Positions 47,234-55,061 of a stretch of DNA of 64,000 nucleotides are shown piece by piece. A model generated the notes under the pieces. It worked only from the letters and a program-made list of their open reading frames with translations, was not told the origin of the DNA and ran no database searches. Origin of the DNA: Rhizobium acidisoli (lineage in GTDB: Bacteria; Pseudomonadota; Alphaproteobacteria; Rhizobiales; Rhizobiaceae). The translations under genes were made by a program, and so were the position numbers. Location: assembly GCF_002531755.2 (NCBI RefSeq), contig NZ_CP035002.1, forward strand, positions 620,001-684,000, written 5' to 3'. Every line of letters begins with the position of its first letter. Position 1 is the stretch's first letter.

Positions 47234-47692
47234 TCATCTGTCAGCAGGCTTTTGCTTCTTGATGATGCTGATGTTGCCGCTCACCTCGAGGATCGCAAAC
47301 TTGATCTCCGTTACGCTTTCGATGCCTTCCTGGCTTCGTGCCGCTTCCATGACGTCTTCTTTCTGGAGGCGGGAGCCTTTGAGGGCGCGTTCGTCGTAAA
47401 CACCGTCCGCCACGAGGACGGTCGGCACGCCATCGACGATATGCGCTGCTGGCGGCCACCATCTCTTGACATAAGAAAGGCCGATATCTGTGGTGAATAG
47501 TGTAAGGATCAAGATGACGGCGTTGGTGATGGAGAAATCGTCCCCCAACATCGCCTGCTGTGTGGTTTCGGAGATTACCAGCACGATCACCAGATCGAAC
47601 GGCGTCATTTGCGCCAAAGTCCGCCTTCCCGACAGGCGAATGATCACCAGCAGTGTGAAATAGATTGCCAATCCGCGTAATACCGCATCCAC
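47234..47692 (-). CDS. DUF421 (YetF-like) membrane protein
   Basis: 152 residues. Two to three N-terminal hydrophobic segments (LAIYFTLLVIIRLSGRRTLAQ, FDLVIVLVISETTQQAMLG, NAVILILTLFTTDIGLSY) include the family RLxGRRTLAQMTPFD motif. A cytoplasmic domain follows (GVPTVLVADGVYDERALKG, MEAARSQEGIESVTEIKFAILE). Function of the family is unknown; it is often found with stress genes. Starts 10 nt after the upstream gene and so is in its operon. Confidence 0.82.
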   Translation of the reverse strand: MDAVLRGLAIYFTLLVIIRLSGRRTLAQMTPFDLVIVLVISETTQQAMLGDDFSITNAVILILTLFTTDIGLSYVKRWWPPAAHIVDGVPTVLVADGVYDERALKGSRLQKEDVMEAARSQEGIESVTEIKFAILEVSGNISIIKKQKPADR

Positions 47693-47702
47693 GTTGTCGC
47701 CC

Positions 47703-48203
47703 TCACGGAAAGATGAAAGTCGATTGCGTCCGGGTCTCTTCGCCGATGCCGAGGGTGGCGCGGCGGGAGCCGAGGAGATGTGTCTGCAGACGGAACACGA
47801 CCTGCGTCGGTCTTGCCGGATCGCCGGGGAACAAATAGCCTATCCTACCGTCGCGCGCGAAGGTTGCTCTTTGCGGCGGGTCGACGCCCTCGACTGAAAA
47901 GGTTTGAAGAAAATCGGCATCAATCGTGAAGATCCTGTCTTCAGATGACGGCTGGAAGTTGACCACCATATCATCTGGAGCGTTCCATCGAGAGATAACG
48001 GGAAAGTCGATGGAGCCATCGGCAAAAAACAGCATTTGACGCGAGAACAGGCCGCCTCTCCCGAGCAAACCCAGCAGGCAGGCCAGCAGAAGAAGAACAA
48101 AGACGATCCACGAGATGCGTTGAACTGCCCAGAACCGTCGCTGGAATTTGCCATGATCGAGCACACCTTCGGGCAACTCAGGCGACCTTTGTCTTTCTCC
48201 CAT
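47703..48203 (-). CDS. membrane-anchored protein embedded in the 3' part of the Pcm ORF
   Basis: 166 residues if translated from ATG 48203 (GERQRSPELPEGVLDHGKFQRRFW). One transmembrane segment (ISWIVFVLLLLACLLGLLG) is followed by a periplasmic or extracytoplasmic beta-rich part (FFADGSIDFPVISRWNAPDDM, VVFRLQTHLLGSRRATLGIG). It reads in the same frame as the Pcm-like protein. An EcfG-type promoter whose -10 ends 27 nt before this ATG supports an independent gene, co-transcribed with DUF421. I do not know the family. Confidence 0.55.
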   Translation of the reverse strand: MGERQRSPELPEGVLDHGKFQRRFWAVQRISWIVFVLLLLACLLGLLGRGGLFSRQMLFFADGSIDFPVISRWNAPDDMVVNFQPSSEDRIFTIDADFLQTFSVEGVDPPQRATFARDGRIGYLFPGDPARPTQVVFRLQTHLLGSRRATLGIGEETRTQSTFIFP

Positions 48204-48932
48204 GCGCTCTCTCTGCTGGTTTAGCGGAGAACTTTGCTCCGGTGCATTAGTTCCCCGCAACGGGACGGCCGCAGTGTACATCGGATGTGTAGCAGTCCAG
48301 GCGTCTTCGCCAATCAAAGGAACGAAGCGCACCCCGCCGAGATCCTCCTCCTCGAACGTGTCGACCCCGGTGCGCGTGAAACGTTTCAGGCGCTGGCTAT
48401 CGCCGCGGCCGACCGGGATAATAAGCCGCCCTCCGAGCTCCAACTGCTCCTTCAAGGCCGATGGCACCTCGGGTGGGCTCGCAGAAACGATAATTGCATT
48501 GAACGGAGCGGCCTCTGCCCATCCCATGCTGCCGTCGCCGATACGGACGGCGATGTTGTGATATCCGAGCGTCCGGAACCTGTCCCGGGCCCGAAGCGCC
48601 AGCTGCTCATGGCGCTCGATGGAATAGACACGCTTTGCTATCAAGCTGATGACGGCCGAAGCATAGCCGGAGCCCGTCCCAACCTCGAGCACTTTGTCGT
48701 CGCAATCCAACCCGGCCTTTTCGACCATCAAACCGACGATAAACGGCTGCGAAATGGTCTGGCCCTCGCCGATCGAAAGCGGTGCATCCTCGTAGGCAGA
48801 TTCCGCAAAGCATGGATCAACGAATTTTTCGCGCGGCACTGTGCGCATGGCGCTGATGACCTGTCGATCGTGTATACCACGCCGCGTTAGTTGCTGGTCG
48901 ACCATGTGATCTCGGATGCGGCTCATATCCAT
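47703..48932 (-). CDS. pcm: protein-L-isoaspartate O-methyltransferase, ORF fused to a membrane protein
   Basis: The continuous frame is 409 residues; a normal Pcm is about 215. Residues 1-215 are a full Pcm: AMRTVPREKFVDP, ISQPFIVGLMVEKAG, the SAM motif VLEVGTGSGYASAV and GGRLIIPVGRG, ending VRFVPLIGEDAW. It methylates isoaspartyl residues for repair in the cytoplasm. The linker (PLRGTNAPEQSSPLNQQRER) coincides with an EcfG-type promoter, and the last 166 residues look like a separate membrane protein. Loss of the pcm stop codon is the likely origin; whether the fusion is made is open. Confidence 0.75.
   Translation of the reverse strand: MDMSRIRDHMVDQQLTRRGIHDRQVISAMRTVPREKFVDPCFAESAYEDAPLSIGEGQTISQPFIVGLMVEKAGLDCDDKVLEVGTGSGYASAVISLIAKRVYSIERHEQLALRARDRFRTLGYHNIAVRIGDGSMGWAEAAPFNAIIVSASPPEVPSALKEQLELGGRLIIPVGRGDSQRLKRFTRTGVDTFEEEDLGGVRFVPLIGEDAWTATHPMYTAAVPLRGTNAPEQSSPLNQQRERMGERQRSPELPEGVLDHGKFQRRFWAVQRISWIVFVLLLLACLLGLLGRGGLFSRQMLFFADGSIDFPVISRWNAPDDMVVNFQPSSEDRIFTIDADFLQTFSVEGVDPPQRATFARDGRIGYLFPGDPARPTQVVFRLQTHLLGSRRATLGIGEETRTQSTFIFP
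48230..48254 (-). promoter_or_regulatory. EcfG-type promoter inside the Pcm ORF
   Basis: Minus strand GGAAC (48254-48250), 16 nt, AGTT (48233-48230). It lies in the stretch coding the linker between the methyltransferase and the membrane part, at the right distance for a transcript starting just before ATG 48203. Confidence 0.6.
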
Positions 48933-49335
48933 CGATCAACTCCACCGTCATCGGTCGCAAATTTGCGGAATTTCCTGCCCAGTCGCCAAAAGGTCGCGAC
49001 GCAACGTAACGCTCTGACGGGCTGCGTCATCTCGGCTTTCTGCTCCTCGTCAATCTCCAGTCCCCGAACAAATGGCCTGGTCGCGCCGAAAGGTCCTGTC
49101 GAGTGGCGGGATCCGAAAATGCGCCAGCCGAGCGCTGGCACTGTCAAAAGTCGACCTGGCTGGTGCTAGGTCAAATATTGCGCGCAAACTTGCGCAGGTT
49201 CCAGAGGTCCTAAATACTCGGGGCGGGCAAAACTGGTCAAGCTCAGTGGTCCCCGCTGACGGTTGCGACAGATCCTTGGCGGCGATATCGGGAAGAGCGG
49301 GTGGCGACATGAGCGGTGTTGCCCCTTCCGTCGAG
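48933..49335. other. intergenic region, no gene seen
   Basis: About 400 nt between the divergent Pcm gene and the small gene at 49388. Several short open frames on both strands (for example 49072-49356) have no ribosome site and implausible composition. A small palindrome GCGCAA-AC-TTGCGC lies near 49180-49193. Nothing else is supported. Confidence 0.4.
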
Positions 49336-49360
49336 GGAACTTCGTGCGAGGAGTGAAGTT
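49336..49360 (+). promoter_or_regulatory. EcfG-type promoter
   Basis: GGAAC (49336-49340), 16 nt, AGTT (49357-49360). ATG 49388 follows 27 nt downstream of the -10, so transcription would start about 20 nt before the gene. Confidence 0.65.
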
Positions 49361-49387
49361 GGAGAGGCAATAGCAAAGAGGCGCCGA

Positions 49388-49627
49388 ATGTCTGTCAATC
49401 CACTCTTAAGCGAGCCTGTCGAGGATTTTGCCGTTCGGCTGGAGGCAATGACGGACGAGGAGTTGTTCACAACCATGAACAGCCTCGAAGAAGCAAGCGA
49501 AGCGGCCGAGGATGCAGAAGAGACCCTTGCCCGGATTGCTTTGAGCGAAACTGAGATCGAGCGTCGCTATCCCGGCGAACTGCTCGCCCCTTATCGCAAT
49601 TGGAAGCAAAGACAACCGTTGTTGTGA
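49388..49627 (+). CDS. small acidic hypothetical protein
   Basis: 79 residues: SVNPLLSEPVEDFAVRLEAM, EELFTTMNSLEEASEAAEDAEETLARI, IERRYPGELLAPYRNWKQ. Acidic helical start and basic end. ATG 49388 has a GAGG-type site and sits right behind an EcfG-type promoter, so it is probably a general-stress gene. No known domain recognised. The next gene starts 51 nt later and may be co-transcribed. Confidence 0.65.
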   Translation: MSVNPLLSEPVEDFAVRLEAMTDEELFTTMNSLEEASEAAEDAEETLARIALSETEIERRYPGELLAPYRNWKQRQPLL

Positions 49628-49678
49628 CCGTTTCGGTCATGGGCGGGTTACGAAAACTATCAACAGACGGAGGTACCG

Positions 49679-49942
49679 ATGAGCAGTTCCGAGACCACGA
49701 CGGACCACAAGAAGATCCAGACATGGGCGGAGAAAAGAGACGGTAAGCCGGCAGTTATCCGCAGCGGCGGCAAGGGCGGTGTACTGCGCATCGATTTTGG
49801 GGAAAAGGAAGAGGAATTCGACGAGATCGGCTGGGACGAATTCTTCAAGATCTTCGATGAGAACAAGCTGGCGTTTCTCTACCAGGACAAGACTAAGGAC
49901 GGGAAGACCAGTCGATTCAACAAATTCGTCGAGCGCAGTTAG
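49679..49942 (+). CDS. conserved small hypothetical protein
   Basis: 87 residues: [66 protein letters not shown]. This resembles a family of small bacterial proteins (opening with HxxIxxWAExRxGxP and ending with SxFNKxV) that is sometimes mislabelled as a glucan-branching protein. Function unknown. Ribosome site ACGGAGGTACCG. Expected stress regulation through the promoter at 49336. Confidence 0.68.
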   Translation: MSSSETTTDHKKIQTWAEKRDGKPAVIRSGGKGGVLRIDFGEKEEEFDEIGWDEFFKIFDENKLAFLYQDKTKDGKTSRFNKFVERS

Positions 49943-49996
49943 CAAGCTGAATGGCGATGCGGAGATTTGATCGCCGCGTCGCCGCCACGGTGCGGT

Positions 49997-50797
49997 CTAT
50001 TTTGTGCCCGAATCCGGCTCTGCCATCTTCGAATGCTGGTGGGCCAGAATGCTTGCCGGCGTGACATTGGCAACGGCTGCCTGCAATTTGTTCTTCCAGC
50101 CGCTGACGACATCGCCTTCGCCGTCTATCAACGCATCATAGCCGATCCGTGCGACCTCGCCGGCATCGTCCTTTTTCGCTTGGCCGATCGCCGTGTCCAT
50201 CAGCCCGGCCCGCTTGAAAAATTCGGTTTCCGTTGCCCCCGGCATGAGGCAGCTGACGGTCACACCCGATTCCTTCAATTCCTCCCGCAAGGCAAAGGAG
50301 AAGCTGTTAATGAAGGCTTTGGTAGCGTTATAGACCGCCTGATAGGAACCAGGCATGAACCCGGCGATCGAGCCCGTCAGCAGGATGCGGCCTTGGCCGC
50401 GGCTGCGCATCTGGTTGCCGATCGCATGGATCAGATAGATCGTGCCGGTGATGTTGGTATCGACGACCTTGCGCGCCTCGCCGAAGTTCTGGTCGAGGAA
50501 GCCCTTGCCGAGGCCGCAGCCGGCATTGGCCATCAGCAGATCGACGGACCGGCCGCTGGCGGTGATGCGCTCGACGAGCCGATCCACGCCTTCGAGCGTC
50601 GAAAGGTCGGCTTCGACGGCATCGACGGTCGTGCCGAAATCCTTGAGATTTGCTGCCGCCAAGTTGATGCGCTCCTCATCGGCGGCAATGATGAGATCAT
50701 AGCCGTCCTGCGCCGCGCATTTCGCCAGTTCGTAGCCAATGCCGGTGGATGCGCCGGTGACGACGGCGAGGCCTTTGCCTGATTGACTTTGAGCCAT
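49997..50797 (-). CDS. short-chain dehydrogenase/reductase
   Basis: 266 residues, classical SDR. NAD(P)-binding TGASTGIGYELAK, NAG motif MANAGCGLG, catalytic Ser in LLTGSIAG and YNATK (Tyr-x3-Lys). The substrate is unknown. ATG 50797 follows GAGGAGACGCATC, 12 nt after the zinc alcohol dehydrogenase, so both are in one operon under the EcfG-type promoter at 52015-52039. Confidence 0.87.
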   Translation of the reverse strand: MAQSQSGKGLAVVTGASTGIGYELAKCAAQDGYDLIIAADEERINLAAANLKDFGTTVDAVEADLSTLEGVDRLVERITASGRSVDLLMANAGCGLGKGFLDQNFGEARKVVDTNITGTIYLIHAIGNQMRSRGQGRILLTGSIAGFMPGSYQAVYNATKAFINSFSFALREELKESGVTVSCLMPGATETEFFKRAGLMDTAIGQAKKDDAGEVARIGYDALIDGEGDVVSGWKNKLQAAVANVTPASILAHQHSKMAEPDSGTK

Positions 50798-50809
50798 GAT
50801 GCGTCTCCT

Positions 50810-51979
50810 CTAAGGTTTCAGAACGACCTTGATGCATCCGTCCTGCTTGTCGCGGAATGTCTTGTAGAGAGCCGGACCATCTTCCAGCGTGCCGCGGTGG
50901 GTAATGACGAAGGAGGGATCGATTTCCCCTTCTTGGATACGCTTCATCAAGATCGGCAGATAATGCTGAACCGGCGTCTGAGCCATCTTGAATGTCAGGC
51001 CGCGATTGATCGCTGAACCCATCGGGATTTTGTCGAGTAAACCGCCATAGACGCCGACGATCGAGACCGTGCCGAAGTTGCGGCAGCAGTGGATGGCCTG
51101 GCGCAGCACGTGCGGACGGTCGGTTCCCATGAACATTGCGACCTTGATGCGGTCGAGGCGGGAGTCCCAGCTGGCGGCGGCTTCGGCTTCTGTTCCAACG
51201 GCGTCGATGCAGGCGTCGGCGCCACGACCATCGGTTAATTCCATGATTTGATCGTAGATGTCCTTATCCATGAAGTCGATTGGGATGGCTCCGGCCGCTT
51301 TCGCCAGCGCCATGCGCTCAGGCACGGCGTCGATGGCAATGACCCGCGCGGCGCCGAGCAGGAAAGCCGAGCGAATCGCCATTTGGCCGACCGGTCCGCA
51401 GCCCCAGATCGCAATCGTATCGCCGGGTTGGATATTACAAAATTCGGCTGCCATGTAGCCGGTCGGGAAAATATCGGAAAGAAAAAGCACCTGCTCGTCG
51501 GTAAGCCCGTCCGGCACCTTGATCGGCCCGACATCGGCAAAAGGCACACGCAGATATTCTGCCTGTCCGCCGGCATAGCCGCCGAGCAGATGCGAATAGC
51601 CGAAAAGCCCGGCGGGCGAATTGCCCCAGAGTTTGGTGACTTTGGCGCGATCGGGGTTTGAGCGCTCGCAGCCGGAATAGAAGCCGCGCTTGCAGAAGAA
51701 ACATTCGCCGCAGGAAATGGTGAAGGGCACGACGACGCGGTCGCCGACCTTGAGCTTGGTATTGTCCTTGCCGACCTCGACCACCTCGCCCATGGTCTCG
51801 TGCCCCATGATGTCGCCGCTATGCATCTCCGGCATGACACCGTCGTAAAGATGCAGGTCCGATCCGCAGATGGCACAGGCGGTCACCTTTATGATGGCAT
51901 CGCGCCCGTCCTCAACCTTCGGATCGGGAACGCTGTCGCAGCGAATATCATGCTTGCCATGCCAGGTCAGGGCTCTCAC
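50810..51979 (-). CDS. zinc-dependent alcohol dehydrogenase
   Basis: 389 residues, medium-chain dehydrogenase with both zinc sites: catalytic [13 protein letters not shown] and GHETMGEV, structural [16 protein letters not shown]. The NAD loop is [21 protein letters not shown]. It resembles the glutathione-independent formaldehyde-dehydrogenase-like group ([21 protein letters not shown]). GTG 51979 follows AAGGAGAACCATT and is preferred over a longer frame to 52246 that lacks homology. First gene of an operon with the SDR. Confidence 0.87.
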   Translation of the reverse strand: MRALTWHGKHDIRCDSVPDPKVEDGRDAIIKVTACAICGSDLHLYDGVMPEMHSGDIMGHETMGEVVEVGKDNTKLKVGDRVVVPFTISCGECFFCKRGFYSGCERSNPDRAKVTKLWGNSPAGLFGYSHLLGGYAGGQAEYLRVPFADVGPIKVPDGLTDEQVLFLSDIFPTGYMAAEFCNIQPGDTIAIWGCGPVGQMAIRSAFLLGAARVIAIDAVPERMALAKAAGAIPIDFMDKDIYDQIMELTDGRGADACIDAVGTEAEAAASWDSRLDRIKVAMFMGTDRPHVLRQAIHCCRNFGTVSIVGVYGGLLDKIPMGSAINRGLTFKMAQTPVQHYLPILMKRIQEGEIDPSFVITHRGTLEDGPALYKTFRDKQDGCIKVVLKP

Positions 51980-52014
51980 AATGGTTCTCCTTTGGCAATC
52001 CTCGACGGCGCTCC

Positions 52015-52039
52015 AACCCCAACTTTCCGCAAAAGTTCC
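52015..52039 (-). promoter_or_regulatory. EcfG-type promoter of the alcohol dehydrogenase/SDR operon
   Basis: Minus strand GGAAC (52039-52035), 16 nt, GGTT (52018-52015). The GTG start lies 36 nt downstream of the -10. A second such site points the other way at 52190. Confidence 0.65.
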
Positions 52040-52189
52040 CGGAGATGCGGAGGATGCCGGCGCATTGATCCGCATGATCGAAGCGAGAAAATCAGGTGGA
52101 ACACCAGCCGAGATCGCCGAAGAGGCGGTGTTGCGACCATACCTGTTGCGATCGCCGCCCAGGCAACCTGCTAGAACTGTCGCGCCGCC

Positions 52190-52214
52190 GGAACCTTCAC
52201 CATCGTCTGTTGTT
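52190..52214 (+). promoter_or_regulatory. EcfG-type promoter of the three small overlapping genes
   Basis: GGAAC (52190-52194), 16 nt, TGTT (52211-52214), 62 nt before ATG 52277. Divergent from the promoter at 52015-52039; the 297-nt spacer 51980-52276 contains no gene. Confidence 0.6.
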
Positions 52215-52276
52215 TGAGTTTCCCCTGGGTTTTGCGTTCGAAGCAAAACCTTCCTGGCCCTTTATTGGAGAATGTC

Positions 52277-52498
52277 ATGAACAGACGCGCAAAAATATCC
52301 ACCGGGACGAATGCTAGGCCGAGAGACGAGACCATTGCTGAAAGCGGTCCAGGCATTCCAGATGACAGCGGTCGCTTGGTGGAACTGACGGATGCGGAAA
52401 TAAAACGCGTCGAAGCCTCGCTGCTGCTCGGACGTCGCGACGAGCCGAAGGACGAGCTCGATGAACAGATCGAACTTCCCCAGAGAGGATCGCCGTGA
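52277..52498 (+). CDS. small hydrophilic protein
   Basis: 73 residues: NRRAKISTGTNARPRDETIA, GIPDDSGRLVELTDAEIKRVEASLLLG, KDELDEQIELPQRGSP. Charged and probably partly disordered, with one likely helix. ATG 52277 follows GGAG. First of three tiny genes linked by 4-nt overlaps behind an EcfG-type promoter. Family not recognised. Confidence 0.6.
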   Translation: MNRRAKISTGTNARPRDETIAESGPGIPDDSGRLVELTDAEIKRVEASLLLGRRDEPKDELDEQIELPQRGSP

Positions 52499-52692
52499 GC
52501 AAGGGCAGGAAAGACTGGAATTCGGCTGTGGCAACGAAGCCCCAAAATGCAAACGCGCCACGGCGGATGATGCTCTTCGTCGTCGTAATTTTCCTTCTTG
52601 CTTGCCTGGCCGCGCTTGCCTTCACATTGATCACCCATCCCGGCGAACCGGATGAGAAATCACCGACGCCGGCGACGGAGCACGTGCAATGA
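52495..52692 (+). CDS. small single-pass membrane protein
   Basis: 65 residues. A basic start (SKGRKDWNSAVATKPQNANA) precedes one hydrophobic helix, MMLFVVVIFLLACLAALAFTL, and a short acidic tail. GTG 52495 overlaps the previous stop (GTGA). Probably an inner-membrane miniprotein with the N-terminus inside. Function unknown. Confidence 0.6.
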   Translation: MSKGRKDWNSAVATKPQNANAPRRMMLFVVVIFLLACLAALAFTLITHPGEPDEKSPTPATEHVQ

Positions 52693-52862
52693 GCGCGGGT
52701 TCGGACAAAGATCCTATCCAGCGGTCCGCAACGTCCCCCGCCGGGAAACGCACCAGGCTCAATGCAGGCAGGGTCGCGCTCATCCTGATCGCAACGGTCG
52801 GCGTGGTCGCATTCATCCTCTACGCGACGATCGTCCTCTACGGCCTCGCCAAGGGCACCTAA
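52689..52862 (+). CDS. 57-residue single-pass membrane protein
   Basis: Starts at ATG 52689, overlapping the previous stop (ATGA), and ends at TAA 52860-52862. The protein begins SAGSDKDPIQRSATSPAGKR and has one strong hydrophobic segment, VALILIATVGVVAFILYATI, then LYGLAKGT. Too short for many gene finders. The overlap chain and hydrophobic helix support it as a real gene. It ends 4 nt into the convergent oxidoreductase gene. Confidence 0.6.
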   Translation: MSAGSDKDPIQRSATSPAGKRTRLNAGRVALILIATVGVVAFILYATIVLYGLAKGT

Positions 52863-53896
52863 GGTCGGTCGCTGCTTGCGCGATAGATCCGGTCGACTAC
52901 CTCCGCAACCGCGATGAACTCTTCACAGGCAACATCGTGACGCTGACCGTGAGCCAGCTGTCTTGCCCAGTCGACGGCTGCCCGTCCGCCCCAATCTTCC
53001 GGCGGCAGGGTTAGTGTCTCCCGGGATGTGCCAGACAGCCTCTCGGCGGTAAAATCATAAAACGATCCGTCGACGTTCCGAAACGAGGCGCCGCCTTTTG
53101 TTCCAAAGAATTCCGCACCGATGACCGCGTCGCAGCCGGCCTGAAGCCGCCACGAACATGTCAGGCGGATGATTTCGCCGCCGGCGAGCGTCAGCGTCGC
53201 AGACGCGAAGTCCTCCACCCCACTGCTGTCTTCAAGCCTTTCTCCGCCCGATCTGAGCTCGCTGGTGACCGTAACGACGGACGGAAAATCGAGACACCAC
53301 AACGCCAGATCGACAAGATGAACCCCGAGATCGATGACGCAGCCACCGCCGGAAAGGGTCTTGTCGTAGAACCAGGTTTTGTCTGGACCATAGGCATTGT
53401 GAAAGGTCAGGTCGGCGGCAAAGACCTTCCCGAGACCGGTTGCGCGGATGATGTCACGGATCTGCTGCAGACCTTGGGTGTGTCGATAGGACAGATCGAC
53501 GCCCAGCAGCCTGTCGGCCGTCCTGGAGGCATCGACGACAGCCTTCACCTCGGATGCCGTCCGCCCCAGAGGTTTTTGACAGAAGACGGCGACGCCCGCC
53601 TCAAGGGCGCGGATCGATTGTCTGGCATGTGCCGCACTCGGCGTCGCAATCACGATGCCGTCGAGCCTTTGGTCAAGCAACTCGTCGAGACCGGCAGCAA
53701 TCCGGGCATCGGGCGCCAGCATACGGGCCTCCCGGGCCATCTCGGCAGAGGGATCGGCGATGGCGACGGCCTCGGCCATCCCGCTGTCGAGGATCGCTTT
53801 CATTCGATGCCGGCCGATCCAACCCACCCCGAGAAAGCCGAGCTTCAATGGTCTGACGGCGGACGCCGCCTTCTTTGCGGACATCAACTCATTCAT
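52859..53896 (-). CDS. Gfo/Idh/MocA family oxidoreductase
   Basis: 345 residues. NAD(P)-binding LGFLGVGWIGRHRMKAI at the N-terminus; the usual E-K-P motif reads CQKPLGRT, keeping the catalytic Lys but with Gln for Glu. The C-terminal domain includes GGCVIDLGVHLVDLALWCLDFP, typical of sugar oxidoreductases. Probably oxidises or reduces a ring hydroxyl of a sugar or nucleotide sugar. ATG 53896 overlaps the stop of the dehydrogenase gene (ATGA). Second gene of the leftward operon. Confidence 0.85.
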   Translation of the reverse strand: MNELMSAKKAASAVRPLKLGFLGVGWIGRHRMKAILDSGMAEAVAIADPSAEMAREARMLAPDARIAAGLDELLDQRLDGIVIATPSAAHARQSIRALEAGVAVFCQKPLGRTASEVKAVVDASRTADRLLGVDLSYRHTQGLQQIRDIIRATGLGKVFAADLTFHNAYGPDKTWFYDKTLSGGGCVIDLGVHLVDLALWCLDFPSVVTVTSELRSGGERLEDSSGVEDFASATLTLAGGEIIRLTCSWRLQAGCDAVIGAEFFGTKGGASFRNVDGSFYDFTAERLSGTSRETLTLPPEDWGGRAAVDWARQLAHGQRHDVACEEFIAVAEVVDRIYRASSDRP

Positions 53897-54882
53897 GAAT
53901 ATTGCACCAGGGCCTTGAGGAAACCATCCGGGCGGTCGCGAGTCGTGTTCAGCGCTTCGTCGAGCCTCTCCAGTGGATAGACATGCGTGTAGAGCGGTTG
54001 GGGATTGATCCGCCCCTGGCGCACGGCTTCTATGGCGTCGCGAATACCCTTTATGTAAATCGCGGGATCGCGCTCATGGGCATTGATGACATCGAGGCCG
54101 CGCCAGTTCCAAAGCTGCATATTGACCTGGCGAGGCCCGTCCTGATGGTAGCCGGCAATGATCAGCCGGCCCCGTTCCCTGGTAAGCTCGCCAGCCAGAT
54201 CGAGTGGCCATTGTTTGCCGACCGCTTCGATGACGCAGTCGCAGAAATTACCATCCGTCAGCGTTTTGACGCACTCGATAATGCGCCAATGGTCGTCCAT
54301 GGAAATGGTTTCGGCCGCTCCCATCTCTCTCGCCACCGCAAGCGAATAGGGCCGGCGCGAAATGGCAATTACCCTTGCTCCGGCGGCTGCGGCAAGCCGG
54401 GTGAGCAGGGCGCCGAGAAAGCCTATTCCGATGATGGCGACAGTCTGGCCGCGTTCGATATTGCTGCGGCTGAAGATGTTCATGGCACATCCGAGCGGTT
54501 CGCCTGGAAATGGCTTCCCGTCCAATTCGCCAGGCAGTCTTGCAACCATCGAAGCGTCGGCGATATCGTGCGTGGCATAGGCATGGTAGGAAAGAGCGGC
54601 AACGCGGTCTCCCAGTTGAAGGCCCGCGACGTCGGCGCCCATGGCGTCGATTGTCCCCCAGCCCTCGTGGCCCAGGCCGCCGGCCTCCGTCGGAAATGTC
54701 ATCCAATCGGGTCCTGCCCAGGGCGTTAGATTCGACGCGCAGACGCCGCAGCCTTCCAGTTTGATCCTGACCTGGCCGGGACCAGGTTCCGGTAAGGCGC
54801 GGGTCTCGACCGAAAGACTGCCGGGGCCGGTGACGATTGCAGCCCGCATGAGCTCTGCCGCGGGTCTTGCCGTAATATCCAT
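53893..54882 (-). CDS. zinc-type medium-chain dehydrogenase
   Basis: 329 residues. Catalytic-zinc region CGVCASNLTPW and GLGHEGWG; the structural-zinc cysteine cluster is absent, which explains the short length. NAD loop VAIIGIGFLGALLTRLAAAAGA. Likely a sugar or polyol dehydrogenase acting with the Gfo/Idh protein. ATG 54882 follows GGAGGACATCTG. First gene of the leftward operon, 29 nt behind an EcfG-type promoter. Confidence 0.85.
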   Translation of the reverse strand: MDITARPAAELMRAAIVTGPGSLSVETRALPEPGPGQVRIKLEGCGVCASNLTPWAGPDWMTFPTEAGGLGHEGWGTIDAMGADVAGLQLGDRVAALSYHAYATHDIADASMVARLPGELDGKPFPGEPLGCAMNIFSRSNIERGQTVAIIGIGFLGALLTRLAAAAGARVIAISRRPYSLAVAREMGAAETISMDDHWRIIECVKTLTDGNFCDCVIEAVGKQWPLDLAGELTRERGRLIIAGYHQDGPRQVNMQLWNWRGLDVINAHERDPAIYIKGIRDAIEAVRQGRINPQPLYTHVYPLERLDEALNTTRDRPDGFLKALVQYS

Positions 54883-54910
54883 CAGATGTCCTCCAGTATG
54901 GCACGCCTCG

Positions 54911-54935
54911 AACTGCAGTGCCGCTGAAGAGTTCC
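54911..54935 (-). promoter_or_regulatory. EcfG-type promoter, leftward glycan operon
   Basis: Minus strand GGAAC (54935-54931), 16 nt, AGTT (54914-54911). The dehydrogenase ATG is 29 nt downstream of the -10. It forms a divergent pair with the site at 54991. Confidence 0.65.
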
Positions 54936-54939
54936 GGGG

Positions 54940-54982
54940 GAAGTCAAAGAAGTCATAGATGATGAAGTCAATAAAGATGTCA
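54940..54982. repeat. four GAAGTCA-type direct repeats between divergent promoters
   Basis: GAAGTCA occurs at 54940-54946, 54949-54955 and 54964-54970, and GATGTCA at 54976-54982. They lie exactly between the two divergent EcfG-type promoters. Spacings (9, 15, 12) are multiples of three and the stretch would read EVKEVIDDEVNKDVIDEG, but no start codon precedes it. It may be a regulator-binding array or a fossil of coding sequence. Confidence 0.4.
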
Positions 54983-54990
54983 TTGATGAA

Positions 54991-55015
54991 GGAACTTTTC
55001 CATCCAAGTCCGGTT
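54991..55015 (+). promoter_or_regulatory. EcfG-type promoter, rightward glycan operon
   Basis: GGAAC (54991-54995), 16 nt, GGTT (55012-55015), 46 nt before the epimerase ATG. It would drive the whole overlapping gene chain to the right edge of the window. Confidence 0.65.
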
Positions 55016-55061
55016 CGACCGCTATCTCTGGAGCGATTTCTTCAACCGGACGGATCCAATA

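Noticed and set aside
49072..49356. 94-codon open frame before 49388
   Set aside because: No ribosome site or motif; it runs into the EcfG-type promoter of the next gene.
54925..55060. Plus-strand peptide EVKEVIDDEVNKDVIDEG read through the repeats
   Set aside because: The frame is preceded by a stop and lacks any usual start codon; kept only as a repeat observation.
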